A DNA stretch of 43,663 nucleotides, taken from NCBI RefSeq assembly GCF_013004695.1, contig NZ_JABEMG010000026.1, positions 1 through 43,663 on the forward strand. Direction: 5' to 3'. Both the position numbers and the translations under genes were made by a program. The stretch comes from Promicromonospora citrea. GTDB lineage: Bacteria; Actinomycetota; Actinomycetes; Actinomycetales; Cellulomonadaceae. Shown here one piece after another: positions 1 to 8,540 of the stretch. Every line of letters begins with the position of its first letter. Within the stretch, counting starts at the first letter, position 1. The notes under the pieces are model-generated. The model made no database searches. It saw only the letters and a program-made list of their open reading frames with translations, and was not told where the DNA came from.

Positions 1-555
1 CACGTGCGCGCCGCGCTGGCCCCGCCGCCGACGCTCGGGGAGGCCCGGCACCCGCTGGCCAGCACCGCGCACCTGCACCTGCTGCTCGGCGACGCGCTCG
101 CGGCCGGAGGCGCGCCCGACGCCGCCGCCGACGCGTGGCGCACCGCCGCCGACCAGCGCGGCGACTTCGTCGAGATGAGCACGCAGGAGCACGGCGAGCA
201 GACGTTCTGGACGGTGCTCGCGCTGCGCCGCCTCGGGCGCACCGCTGAGGCGTCCGCGCTCACCGCGGCGCTGCGGGACCACCGCGACGCGTACGCCGCC
301 GCGGTGCCGCGGGTCGACTACTTCGCCACGTCGCTGCCCGACCTGCTGCTGTTCGACCAGGACCCGCTGCGGGTGCGTGACCGGCGCGTGCTGGTCCTCG
401 ACGCCCAGCTCGCGCTGCTGGCGGGCGACCCGGCGTCCGCCACCGACCTGCTGGAGCGCCCCGACCTCGCGGCCTGGCGGCACGCGGCCGACCTGCGGCA
501 CGCCGTGGCGCGCGGCCTGACCCTCGCCGCACCCCTGGAGGAGGATCCCGCATGA
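1..555 (+). CDS. C-terminal part of a DUF5107/TPR-like protein (5' end outside window)
   Basis: The reading frame is open from the first base, so only about the last 184 residues are present. They are alpha-helical and alanine-rich, with pairs of helices like a tetratricopeptide tail, and include a stretch reading YFATSLPDLLLFDQD followed by a helix about inventory length. This resembles the C-terminus of large actinobacterial DUF5107 proteins that sit beside glycosidase and sugar ABC genes; the resemblance is from memory and the DUF5107 domain itself would lie upstream. The stop overlaps the ATG of the next gene by 4 bases (ATGA), so the two are translationally coupled and belong to the same carbohydrate operon. 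The molecular role of the family is unknown to me. Confidence 0.6.
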   Translation, partial: HVRAALAPPPTLGEARHPLASTAHLHLLLGDALAAGGAPDAAADAWRTAADQRGDFVEMSTQEHGEQTFWTVLALRRLGRTAEASALTAALRDHRDAYAAAVPRVDYFATSLPDLLLFDQDPLRVRDRRVLVLDAQLALLAGDPASATDLLERPDLAAWRHAADLRHAVARGLTLAAPLEEDPA

Positions 556-1829
556 GCGTCCCGATCGACACCGCCCGCCCCCGCGTCATCACCCTCTGGG
601 ACTTCACCTGGTACACCCGCACGGGCCCGGGGGAGCCGTTCGAGGACCTCGACCGCGCGTTCGACCAGGCGCGCGAGCGGGGCTACGACACCATCCGGAT
701 CTGCGCGATGCCGTTCCTGCTGTTCCGGTCGGGGCTGGACACCTCGGCCCTCGGGCTCGGTCCGCTGGGCGGCGACCACGGGCAGCGCACCCGCTGGTAC
801 GACGTACGGCACTCCACGACGATCGACGCCCGCGCCCACCTGCTGGAGCTGTTCCGCGCCGCGGACCGGCACGACGTCGGCGTCATCGCCTCCTCCTGGG
901 AGTACCAGCAGTCGCCGGCGTTCGCGGCGACGCCGCAGTGGTACGAGGCGCTGCACGCCGTCGACCCCGAGGACCGGGCCGTGGTGCTCGCCGACGCGCA
1001 CGCCGACCTCGTCGACCTGCTCGAGACCGAGGGCCTGGCCCACCGCCTGCTCCTCACCGAGCTGCACAACGAGGTGCAGGTCGGCTACCTCACCGACGGC
1101 CTGGGCACCGGCCGCGGGGACGCCGCCGTCCGTGCGCTCACCCCGCGCCTGGAACGCGGCATCGCCCGGTTCCGCGAGCGCCACCCCGCCCGTCCCGTGA
1201 CGGTGAACTACGCGGGCGTGCCGGTCGGCGCACTGAGCGCCCTGCCCGCGGACCTCGACGCGCTGGTGGTGCACCCGTACGTGTACGGGGTGCTGCAGGA
1301 GCTGGTCGACACGTTCGGGCTGCGTGGCCCGGTCGAGGAGTTCGACGACGAGCGGGCGCGCGAGCTGCTGCGCCCCCACGCGCCGGGCCTGGCGGCGTGG
1401 CGGCCTCAGGAGTGGCGCACGCGGGCCACGATCATGGCGCTGCCCGAGCTCTACGTGCACGACTGGTGCGACCCGGACGCGTGGGACCGCTGGCTGTACG
1501 ACCGGTGGGGCGCCCACCGGACGGCGACGGAGCAGAAGCTGACCCTGTGGCTCGAGGCCGCGGCCGACGCCGCGGCCGCCCGGGGGATCCCGCTGGTGCT
1601 CGGAGAGGGGTACCTGGGGTACACCCCGCTGCACGCCCGGTTCGAGGAGGGCCCGGTGGGGGCGGAGCTGTGCCGGCGCGCGCTGCGGGAGGCCCGGCGG
1701 CTGGGCGCGTGGGGCGCCGTCGTGTGCTCCAACGCGGCGCCGCAGCACCCGATGTGGTCCGATGTCGCGCTGCAGCGGGAGTGCGCGGCGATCTTCACCG
1801 GCCGGGACGAGCCCGCGCCGGTGTCCTAG
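552..1829 (+). CDS. Cellulase-like (clan GH-A type) putative glycoside hydrolase
   Basis: A 425-residue protein without signal peptide, so cytoplasmic. It resembles the 'sugar-binding cellulase-like' family of TIM-barrel proteins. Two conserved glutamates fit the clan GH-A pattern: E174 in LHNEVQ (an Asn-Glu pair typical of the acid/base on strand 4) and E352 in VLGEGYLGY (nucleophile-like, strand 7). The N-terminus begins a barrel strand (VITLWDFTWYTRTGPGE). The ATG overlaps the stop of the preceding gene, and a sugar-binding protein follows after 42 bases, so it probably hydrolyses the imported oligosaccharide. The true substrate is not known. GAGGAGGATCCCGC just upstream gives a good ribosome binding site. 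Confidence 0.7.
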   Translation: MSVPIDTARPRVITLWDFTWYTRTGPGEPFEDLDRAFDQARERGYDTIRICAMPFLLFRSGLDTSALGLGPLGGDHGQRTRWYDVRHSTTIDARAHLLELFRAADRHDVGVIASSWEYQQSPAFAATPQWYEALHAVDPEDRAVVLADAHADLVDLLETEGLAHRLLLTELHNEVQVGYLTDGLGTGRGDAAVRALTPRLERGIARFRERHPARPVTVNYAGVPVGALSALPADLDALVVHPYVYGVLQELVDTFGLRGPVEEFDDERARELLRPHAPGLAAWRPQEWRTRATIMALPELYVHDWCDPDAWDRWLYDRWGAHRTATEQKLTLWLEAAADAAAARGIPLVLGEGYLGYTPLHARFEEGPVGAELCRRALREARRLGAWGAVVCSNAAPQHPMWSDVALQRECAAIFTGRDEPAPVS

Positions 1830-1871
1830 GAACCAGGTGCACCAACGACGGTGCGCACAAGGAGGAAGACG

Positions 1872-3164
1872 ATGTCCGAGACGACCCTCACCCGCCGCCA
1901 GCTCCTCGCGGGCGGCATGACCCTGGGCGCAGCGGGCCTGCTGGCCGCGTGCGTCGGCACGACGAGCGGCGGTGGCGGCGGGGGCGGCTCGGCCGGCACC
2001 GGCGCCGTCACGCTGCAGAACTCGATCCAGGACGCCGACCCGAAGGCCGCCCTCGAGGCACTGGTCAAGGCCTACCAGGGCGGCGACGTCACCCTGAACT
2101 CGGTGGCCACGGAGCAGTTCCGTGCCCAGCTCACGAACTACCTGCGCTCCGGCGACTCGCCCGAGGTGCTGAGCTGGTACGCCGGGTCCGTGGCCCGCGC
2201 GTACGCCGACGAGGGCCTGCTGCTCGACGTGTCCTCGCTGTGGGAGGGCGACGGTCCGTGCGCCGGGTTCTCCGACGCGCTGCGCAGCCTGTCCAGCGAC
2301 GCGTCGGGCGCGCAGATCTTCGTGCCGACCAACTACTACTGGTGGAGCGTGTTCTACAAGCGCTCGGCGTTCGAGAAGTGGGGCGTCGAGCCCCCGACGA
2401 CGTGGGACGAGTTCCACGCCCTGTGCGAGAACCTCAGCGGGCAGGGCGTCGCGCCGCTCGCGAACGGCCTGTCCTCCACGCCGTGGATGGCGTCGGGCTG
2501 GTTCGACTACCTCGACCTGCGCCTCAACGGCGCGCAGTACCACCGCGAGCTGCTCGCGGGCGAGCACGCCTTCAACGACCCGGAGGTCGTGGCCGTCATG
2601 GAGGAGTACAAGCGCCTCGTCCCGTACTTCGACAAGAACGCCGCGTCCTACACCGCGCAGGAGGCGGCCACGCCCGTCGCCCAGGACGCGACGGCCATGT
2701 ACCTCGTCGGGGCGTTCGTCTCCGGCTACTTCCCGGAGGACCAGCGCGACGACCTGGACTTCTTCTCGGTGCCCGTGATCGACGACGCGGTGCCGACCGC
2801 GGAGGAGGCACCCACCGACGGGTTCTTCGCCGCCGCCCGCAGCGACAACCACGAGGGCGCCCTCGACCTGCTCGCCTACCTCGCCTCCGCCGACGCGCAG
2901 CAGCAGTTCATCGAGCGGTCCCGCTCGTCGAACCTGCCCACCTCGCCCGACGTCGACACCTCCGCGTTCAGCCCCCTCGTGCAGAAGGGCATCGCGCTGC
3001 TGAACGACACGGAGGAGATCACGCAGTTCTTCAACCGCGACTCCTCCGACGCCCTGCAGGCCACCGCCGACACCGCCCTGACGAAGTTCCTCGCCGACCC
3101 GGACTCGCTGACGAGCATCCTCGACGAGTGGCAGACCGCGGCGGAGGGGGTCCGCGGCTCGTGA
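1872..3164 (+). CDS. CUT1-type sugar ABC transporter, substrate-binding lipoprotein
   Basis: A 430-residue extracellular solute-binding protein, family 1. The N-terminus has a twin-arginine-like run (TRRQLLAGG), a hydrophobic stretch and the lipobox LLAAC, so it is predicted to be exported and lipid-anchored, followed by a flexible glycine-rich linker. The body has the usual motifs for this family (WDEFHALCENL, a C-terminal ALTKFLADPDS helix). I chose ATG 1872 over an in-frame ATG at 1851 because AAGGAGGAAG lies directly before 1872. Two permease genes follow with overlapping ends, so this is the binding component of a complete importer; no dedicated ATPase is encoded here, as is usual for CUT1 systems sharing MsiK. 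The adjacent GH36 enzyme suggests an alpha-galactoside ligand. Confidence 0.93.
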   Translation: MSETTLTRRQLLAGGMTLGAAGLLAACVGTTSGGGGGGGSAGTGAVTLQNSIQDADPKAALEALVKAYQGGDVTLNSVATEQFRAQLTNYLRSGDSPEVLSWYAGSVARAYADEGLLLDVSSLWEGDGPCAGFSDALRSLSSDASGAQIFVPTNYYWWSVFYKRSAFEKWGVEPPTTWDEFHALCENLSGQGVAPLANGLSSTPWMASGWFDYLDLRLNGAQYHRELLAGEHAFNDPEVVAVMEEYKRLVPYFDKNAASYTAQEAATPVAQDATAMYLVGAFVSGYFPEDQRDDLDFFSVPVIDDAVPTAEEAPTDGFFAAARSDNHEGALDLLAYLASADAQQQFIERSRSSNLPTSPDVDTSAFSPLVQKGIALLNDTEEITQFFNRDSSDALQATADTALTKFLADPDSLTSILDEWQTAAEGVRGS

Positions 3165-4051
3165 GCGCGCCGCCGACCCGACGCCGGCTCGCGCGCGTCC
3201 CGCTGCTCGTCTGGGTGTTCCTCCTCGTCCCGCTCGCCGCCGAGCTCTTCTGGGTGTTCTGGCCCGCCGCGAACTCGTTCTCGCTCGCCCTCACCCGCTG
3301 GGACGGCATCGGCCTGGCCGAGCCCGTCGGCCTGCAGAACTTCCGCGACCTGGCGGACGACCCGATCTTCCTGACCGCCCTGCGCAACAACGTGATCTGG
3401 GTGGTCGGGTTCGGAGGCCTGTCCGTCGTCGGCGGGCTGGCGCTCGCGGTCACCCTCAACCGGCCCGGCCCGTTCGTGGGGCTGTACCGCAGCGCGATCT
3501 ACCTGCCGATGGTGGTCTCGCTCGCCGTGAGCGGCCTCTTCTGGCGCGTCATGTACGCGCCGGAGGGGCCGGTCAACGCCGCTCTCGGCGCGCTGGGGCT
3601 CGAGTCCCTGGAGCGGCAGTGGCTCGCCGACCCCGCCGTCGCGCTGGGGGCCGTGCTGGTGGCGGCCGTGTGGCGGCAGGTCGGCTACATCATGGTGCTC
3701 TACCTGGCGGGCCTCAAGGGCACCGACGGCTCGCTCGAGGAGGCCGCCGCCGTCGACGGCGCGAACGCCTGGCAGCGGTTCTGGCGCATCGTCATGCCCC
3801 AGCTGCGCGGCGTGAGCACCGTCGTGTTCGCCGTCACCGTGATCGACTCGCTGCGCACCTTCGACATCGTCTGGGCCATGACCCGCGGCGGCCCCTACAA
3901 CGAGACCCAGCTCCTGAGCACCTACATGTTCCAGCAGGCGTTCACCACGGGGAACCTCGGGTACGCGTCCGCGATCGCCGTCGTCATCTTCGCGCTCGCG
4001 ATCGGCTTCATCATCACCTACCTCGCCCGCCAGGCCCGGACGGAGGACTGA
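3161..4051 (+). CDS. CUT1 sugar ABC transporter permease (MalF-like)
   Basis: A 296-residue inner-membrane protein with six predicted membrane segments, the first at about residues 17-37 (VPLLVWVFLLVPLAAELF). The EAA loop that docks to the ATPase is visible as EEAAAVDGANAWQRFWRIVMP. The start is GTG 3161, overlapping the stop of the binding-protein gene (GTGA); a longer upstream extension in the same frame is antisense-like filler and is rejected. Ends one base before the next permease ATG, indicating co-translation. With the protein at 4053 it forms the transmembrane heterodimer. Confidence 0.93.
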   Translation: MSAPPTRRRLARVPLLVWVFLLVPLAAELFWVFWPAANSFSLALTRWDGIGLAEPVGLQNFRDLADDPIFLTALRNNVIWVVGFGGLSVVGGLALAVTLNRPGPFVGLYRSAIYLPMVVSLAVSGLFWRVMYAPEGPVNAALGALGLESLERQWLADPAVALGAVLVAAVWRQVGYIMVLYLAGLKGTDGSLEEAAAVDGANAWQRFWRIVMPQLRGVSTVVFAVTVIDSLRTFDIVWAMTRGGPYNETQLLSTYMFQQAFTTGNLGYASAIAVVIFALAIGFIITYLARQARTED

Positions 4052-4052
4052 C

Positions 4053-4895
4053 ATGACCCCCCAGGCCCTGCGCAGACGGCCCGCCCGCTCGCCGTGGCTG
4101 CACGTCGCGATGGTGCCCGTCACGCTGCTGTGGCTCAGCCCCATCGTGTTCGTGCTGTTCGTCGCCGTGCGCTCCTACGACGACATCGCGGGCCGCGGGC
4201 TCGGTGCGCTCCCGGCGTCGTTCACCCTCGACGGCTTCGCCACGGCGCTCACCCAGGGCGGCGTGCTGCGCTCGCTCGGCAACAGCGCCCTGGTCACGGT
4301 GTGCGCCGTGGTCGCCTCGCTCGCCCTGTCGTCCTGCGCCGCCTACGCCCTGAGCCGGTTCCACGTCCCCTTCCGTCGCACGCTGCTGCTCACCATGCTC
4401 GCGGGCAACCTGCTGCCCCCGCAGATCCTGCTCGTGCCGGTCGCGTCGATCACCGCGGCCCTCGGCATCGCCGACACCCTCACCGCGCTGGTCGTGGTCC
4501 AGGTCGGGTTCGGCATCGGGTTCTACACGTTCGTGCTGCACGGCTTCATGCGCAGCCTGCCCGACGAGGTCTTCGAGGCCGCACGGCTCGACGGCGCGGG
4601 GGCGGGCGGCATCTTCTGGCGCATCGTGCTGCCCCTGTCGCGACCGTCGCTCGCGGCGCTCGCCGCACTGGCCACGACGTGGGTCTTCAACGACCTCATC
4701 TGGGCCATGACGGTGCTGCGCACCGAGGCCAAGTTCCCCGTCACGGCCGCGCTGCTCAACCTCCAGGGCGGGTACGCGAGCGCGTGGAACGTCGTCGCGG
4801 CGGGCTCGCTGGTGGCGGCCGTGCCGACGGCGATCGTGTTCTTCCTGTTCCAGAAGCAGTTCGTGTCCGGACTCCTGGTGGGAGCCGACAAGTGA
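4053..4895 (+). CDS. CUT1 sugar ABC transporter permease (MalG-like)
   Basis: A 280-residue membrane protein with six predicted transmembrane segments; the EAA-type loop reads FEAARLDGAGAGGIFWRIVLP. The C-terminal QKQFVSGLLVGADK matches the typical end of MalG-type permeases (xxxFVxGLtxGAvKg). It follows the partner permease by one base, and its TGA overlaps the GTG of the alpha-galactosidase gene, so transport and hydrolysis are tightly coupled in expression. Confidence 0.93.
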   Translation: MTPQALRRRPARSPWLHVAMVPVTLLWLSPIVFVLFVAVRSYDDIAGRGLGALPASFTLDGFATALTQGGVLRSLGNSALVTVCAVVASLALSSCAAYALSRFHVPFRRTLLLTMLAGNLLPPQILLVPVASITAALGIADTLTALVVVQVGFGIGFYTFVLHGFMRSLPDEVFEAARLDGAGAGGIFWRIVLPLSRPSLAALAALATTWVFNDLIWAMTVLRTEAKFPVTAALLNLQGGYASAWNVVAAGSLVAAVPTAIVFFLFQKQFVSGLLVGADK

Positions 4896-6943
4896 CCTGG
4901 AGCCTGCCCACCCGCACCGGCCGGTACGTCGTGGCCGAGGCCCCGCGCGGCGCGGGCCTGGTCGCCGTCGGCTGGGGGCCGCACGTCGACCCCGAGGCCG
5001 TGCCGGTGGCCGTCACGTCCTCCTTCGAGGCCGATCTCGACCTCCTGCCCCTGGAGGCCACCGCCCTCGGCACCCGGAACGTGCACGGCGCCGAGCTCGT
5101 CGTCCGCCGCGCCGACGGCGTGCGCGGCGCCCGCCTCACCGTCTCCGGCGAGGTCTCGCTCAGCGCGGACGACGACGGTGGGACCCACCTGACCTGCCCC
5201 CTCGCCGACGAGGTGCTCGGCCTGGCCGTGACCCTGCACCTGCGCACCCACCCCGCCCACGACGTCGTGGAGAAGTGGGCGCAGCTGCGCAACCTCTCCT
5301 CGCACCCGGTCGAGGTCCTGCGCGGCTGGGGCGGCGCGTTCCCCGTGCCGGCCCCCGCCGGGGCGCACGTGGACCTGCTCGGCGGCGCGTGGTCGCGCGA
5401 GCTCACGCCGTTCCGGGTCACCCTGGGCGCCGGCACCCTGGGCCTCGGCAGCCGCCAGGGCATCACGTCCCACACGTACGCCCCCGTGGTCACGGTGGTC
5501 CCGGCCGACGGCGGCGCCCGGTACGGCGTCGCGCTCGCGTACAGCGGCTCGTGGCGGATGACGCTCGACGCCGTCCCGTTCGCCGACCACGTGCGGGTCT
5601 CCGCCGGGCCCGACGACGAGTCGGGCATCCTCACCCTGGAGCCGGGCGGCACCCTGACCACGCCCGTCCTCGCGGGCGTGCGTGTCGAGGGCGACGCCGA
5701 CGACCTGGCCCAGGCCTGGCACGCGTACCAGGCGACGCTGGCCCGCACGCGCGGCCCCGAGCACCGGCCCGTGGTCTACAACTCGTGGTTCGCCACCACG
5801 TTCGACGTCCGCGTGGAGCACCAGCTCCGGCTCGCGCAGGTGGCGGCCGAGGTGGGCGCCGAGGTCTTCGTGCTCGACGACGGCTGGTTCCGCGGCCGCA
5901 CGAGCGACCGGGCCGCGCTGGGGGACTGGGACGTCGACACCGACCGCAACCCGGACGGGCTCGGCCCGCTCGCCGAGGGCGTCCGCGCGCTCGGGCTGCG
6001 CCTCGGCCTGTGGGTCGAGCCCGAGGCCGTCAGCCCCGACAGCGACCTCTACCGCGCCCACCCGGACTGGGCGCACCACGTGGCCGGGCGGCCCCTGGAG
6101 ACGCTGCGCCACCAGTACGTGCTGAACCTGGGCCTGCCGGAGGTCGAGCAGTGGGTGCTCCGCACGCTGCGCCGGCTGCTCACCGAGACCGACATCAGCT
6201 ACCTGAAGTGGGACATGAACCGCTCCGTCGCCGACGGCGGGGTCACGGGCCCGGGCGGCGACGACTGGTCGTGGCGGCACACCCAGGCGTACTACCGCGT
6301 GCTCGACGCCCTGCGCGCCCAGTTCCCGCACGTCACCGTCGAGGCGTGCGCGGGAGGGGGCGGACGCGTCGACCACGCGGTGCTCGCGCGCACCGACGTC
6401 GTGTGGCCCAGCGACGAGACCGGGCCCCGCGACCGCCTGGCGATCCAGCACGGCTTCCTGGGCGTGCTGCCCGCCTGGACCATGAGCTCGTGGGTCACCG
6501 ACCTGCCCGACCTGCGTGACAGCGACCGCGAGGCGGCCCCGGCGAGCCCGGACTTCCGGTTCGTCGTCGCGATGGCGGGCGTCCTGGGCATCGGGGCCGA
6601 CCTCCTGGCGTGGGACGCGGAGACCCGGCGCCGGGCACGGTCGTTCGTCGACCTGTACCGCGCGCTGCGCCCCGTGCTGCACACCGGCCGCGTCCGCCGC
6701 CACGGCCGTCCCGCCGACCCGGCGTGCGCGGTGCAGTACACGGGCGACGACACCGTCGTCCTGCTGGCCTGGCGCCGCCGGGACGCCGACCTCACGGTCC
6801 ACCTCGGCGACCTCGACCCGGACGCCCGCTACCGCGTGCGCGGCACCGGCGGGACCCGCACCGGCAAGGAACTCGCGACCGACGGCCTGGTGCCCGGCTG
6901 GACCTGGCAGGATTGCGACGTGGTCGTCCTGGACCGGGCATGA
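4892..6943 (+). CDS. Alpha-galactosidase, glycoside hydrolase family 36
   Basis: A 683-residue cytoplasmic GH36 enzyme releasing terminal alpha-1,6-galactose from melibiose/raffinose-type sugars. The N-terminal beta-sandwich is followed by a TIM barrel with the family signatures VFVLDDGWFRGR, LGLWVEPEAVSPDSDLYR, YLKWDMNRS and WPSDETGPRDRLAIQHG. By family knowledge D441 (KWDMN) is the nucleophile and D508 (SDETG) the acid/base. A short C-terminal beta-domain ends the protein. Length agrees with bacterial GH36 enzymes of about 700 residues. Start is GTG 4892, overlapping the upstream stop by 4 bases; the longer frame upstream is noncoding. It is the most specific clue that the transporter handles alpha-galactosides. 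Confidence 0.95.
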   Translation: MTWSLPTRTGRYVVAEAPRGAGLVAVGWGPHVDPEAVPVAVTSSFEADLDLLPLEATALGTRNVHGAELVVRRADGVRGARLTVSGEVSLSADDDGGTHLTCPLADEVLGLAVTLHLRTHPAHDVVEKWAQLRNLSSHPVEVLRGWGGAFPVPAPAGAHVDLLGGAWSRELTPFRVTLGAGTLGLGSRQGITSHTYAPVVTVVPADGGARYGVALAYSGSWRMTLDAVPFADHVRVSAGPDDESGILTLEPGGTLTTPVLAGVRVEGDADDLAQAWHAYQATLARTRGPEHRPVVYNSWFATTFDVRVEHQLRLAQVAAEVGAEVFVLDDGWFRGRTSDRAALGDWDVDTDRNPDGLGPLAEGVRALGLRLGLWVEPEAVSPDSDLYRAHPDWAHHVAGRPLETLRHQYVLNLGLPEVEQWVLRTLRRLLTETDISYLKWDMNRSVADGGVTGPGGDDWSWRHTQAYYRVLDALRAQFPHVTVEACAGGGGRVDHAVLARTDVVWPSDETGPRDRLAIQHGFLGVLPAWTMSSWVTDLPDLRDSDREAAPASPDFRFVVAMAGVLGIGADLLAWDAETRRRARSFVDLYRALRPVLHTGRVRRHGRPADPACAVQYTGDDTVVLLAWRRRDADLTVHLGDLDPDARYRVRGTGGTRTGKELATDGLVPGWTWQDCDVVVLDRA

Positions 6944-7737
6944 GCCCGCTCACCGTCCGCACGGACCCGGCCCTCGGGGGCCGCTGGACCTCGCTCGCGA
7001 CGCCCGACCGCGAGTGGCTCTGGCGCAACCCGCGCGTGCCGGCGGCGGTGCGGGCCGCCGTCGCCCCCGGCGACCCGTTCGTCGACGCGGGCGGCGGCGA
7101 GGAGTGCTTCCCCACGGTCAACGGCCCGAGCGACCACGGCGAGGTGTGGTCACGGCCCTGGGACACCCTGGCCGACGGCGTCGCGCACGTCCGGGCCGGA
7201 GGCCTCGCCCTGACCCGCCGCCTCACCACGCACGACGGCGCCGTCCGCGCCGACTACACGGTCACGGGCCCGCCGCACTCCCGCGTGCTGCACGCCGTCC
7301 ATCTGCTGCTCGACGTCGGCCCGGGCGCGCGCCTCGAGGTCCCCGGCACCCCGGAGGTCTTGGTCGTCGAGTGGCCGCGCCCCGGCGCCACGTCGCCCAC
7401 CACGTGGCCCGACGGCGGGGGAGTGCCCCTCGACGCCTTCGGCCCGGACGACGGCACGGCCCGGTGCGCCGTCGTCGCGACCGACCGGGTCGACGTCGTG
7501 GACGGCACCGACCGGCTGCGGCTGCGCTGGGGCGCGGACGCGGGGGCGCCGGTGTCGCTCGTCGTCTGGCGCAACCTCGGCGGCTGGCCCGACGGCGCCC
7601 CGTACCGGTCGGTCGGCATCGAGCCGCTGCTCGGCGCCGAGACGAACCTCGACCGTGCGGCACCCGACCGGGTGGCCCGCCTCGACGGCTCGGGGCGGCT
7701 GGCGTGGCGGCTCGAGGCGAAAAACCTTCCACTGTAA
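6940..7737 (+). CDS. Aldose 1-epimerase-like (galactose mutarotase-fold) protein
   Basis: A 265-residue soluble protein predicted to be beta-rich. Features consistent with the mutarotase fold include GGEECFPTVNG near residue 50, where mutarotase-like proteins of this type have a conserved EcFPtv segment, VVWRNLGGWPDGAPYRSVGIEP and a final EAKNLPL strand. The usual catalytic His pair is not obvious, so calling it an active aldose 1-epimerase is inference; a carbohydrate-binding or altered-specificity role is possible. ATG overlaps the GH36 stop (ATGA). After alpha-galactosidase, a galactose anomer-converting enzyme would be a natural next step. Confidence 0.6.
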   Translation: MSPLTVRTDPALGGRWTSLATPDREWLWRNPRVPAAVRAAVAPGDPFVDAGGGEECFPTVNGPSDHGEVWSRPWDTLADGVAHVRAGGLALTRRLTTHDGAVRADYTVTGPPHSRVLHAVHLLLDVGPGARLEVPGTPEVLVVEWPRPGATSPTTWPDGGGVPLDAFGPDDGTARCAVVATDRVDVVDGTDRLRLRWGADAGAPVSLVVWRNLGGWPDGAPYRSVGIEPLLGAETNLDRAAPDRVARLDGSGRLAWRLEAKNLPL

Positions 7738-7755
7738 GAAATTCACCACTAGCAT
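7727..7755 (+). promoter_or_regulatory. Possible promoter for the isomerase/oxidoreductase pair
   Basis: TTCCAC (7727-7732), a 17-base spacer and TAGCAT (7750-7755) lie in a locally AT-rich patch that begins at the end of the preceding gene and precedes the ATG at 7791 by 35 bases. The AT-richness stands out against its surroundings, but the -35 match is weak. Confidence 0.35.
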
Positions 7756-7790
7756 CGTCGGGCCTGGCCACGAACGAGGGAGTTCCGCCG

Positions 7791-8540
7791 ATGCCGACGT
7801 CCGTAGGTTCGATCTCCGTCCAGCTCTACTCCGTCCGCGACGCGATCGCCGAGGACCTGCCGGGCGCCGTGGCGCGCCTCGCCGGCCTCGGGCTCACGCG
7901 GGTGGAGCCGTACGCCTTCCACGAGCGCACCGCCGAGTACCGCGCCGCGTTCGAGGCCGCCGGCGTGACCGCGCCGTCGGGCCACGCGCCCCTGCTCACC
8001 GCGGACACACCCGAGACGATCCTCGACGCCGCCGCCGAGCTCGGCATGGAGACCGTCGTCGACCCGTACGTGCCGCCCGAGCAGTGGCAGGAGCGCGAGC
8101 AGGTGCTGCGCACCGCCGACCGGCTGGGCGCGCTGGCAGACCTGGCCGCCGAGCGCGGCCTCGCGTTCGGGTACCACAACCACGCGTGGGAGCTGAGCAC
8201 CCGCCTCGACGGCAGGCACGCGCTGGAGGTGCTCGTCGACCACCTCGCGCCCGGCGTCGTGCTCGAGGTCGACGCCTACTGGGCGGCCGTCGGCGGCGCC
8301 GACGTCCCGGCCCTGCTCACGACCCTGGGCGACCGGGTGCGTCTGCTCCACGTCAAGGACGGCCCGCTCGACGGTGACGTCGAACGGCAGGAGCCGCTCG
8401 GCGCGGGCGAGGTCGACCAGCCACCGATCCTCGCGGCGGCGCCACGGGCGACGCGCGTCATCGAGTTCGACGCGTACGCCGGGGACGTGTTCGACGGCAT
8501 CGCCCGCTCGCTCGCCTGGCTGACGGAGCACGACCGGTGA
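7791..8540 (+). CDS. Sugar phosphate isomerase/epimerase (xylose isomerase-like TIM barrel)
   Basis: A 249-residue AP-endonuclease-2-type TIM barrel. The N-terminus SVQLYSVRDAI is the hallmark of this family. Probable metal ligands are the Glu of GLTRVEPYAF, the Glu/Asp of VLEVDAYW, the His pair of YHNHAWE, the His of LLHVKDG and the Glu of RVIEFDAY. Start ATG 7791 is supported by CGAGGGAG nine bases upstream. It is followed by an overlapping Gfo/Idh/MocA oxidoreductase gene; such pairs commonly convert keto-sugars or inositol-like intermediates. The precise substrate cannot be read from sequence. Confidence 0.88.
   Translation: MPTSVGSISVQLYSVRDAIAEDLPGAVARLAGLGLTRVEPYAFHERTAEYRAAFEAAGVTAPSGHAPLLTADTPETILDAAAELGMETVVDPYVPPEQWQEREQVLRTADRLGALADLAAERGLAFGYHNHAWELSTRLDGRHALEVLVDHLAPGVVLEVDAYWAAVGGADVPALLTTLGDRVRLLHVKDGPLDGDVERQEPLGAGEVDQPPILAAAPRATRVIEFDAYAGDVFDGIARSLAWLTEHDR

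Noticed and set aside
938-3160. Upstream extension of the first permease frame
   Set aside because: Arg/Gly-rich out-of-frame reading of the two preceding genes; the family N-terminus starts at GTG 3161.
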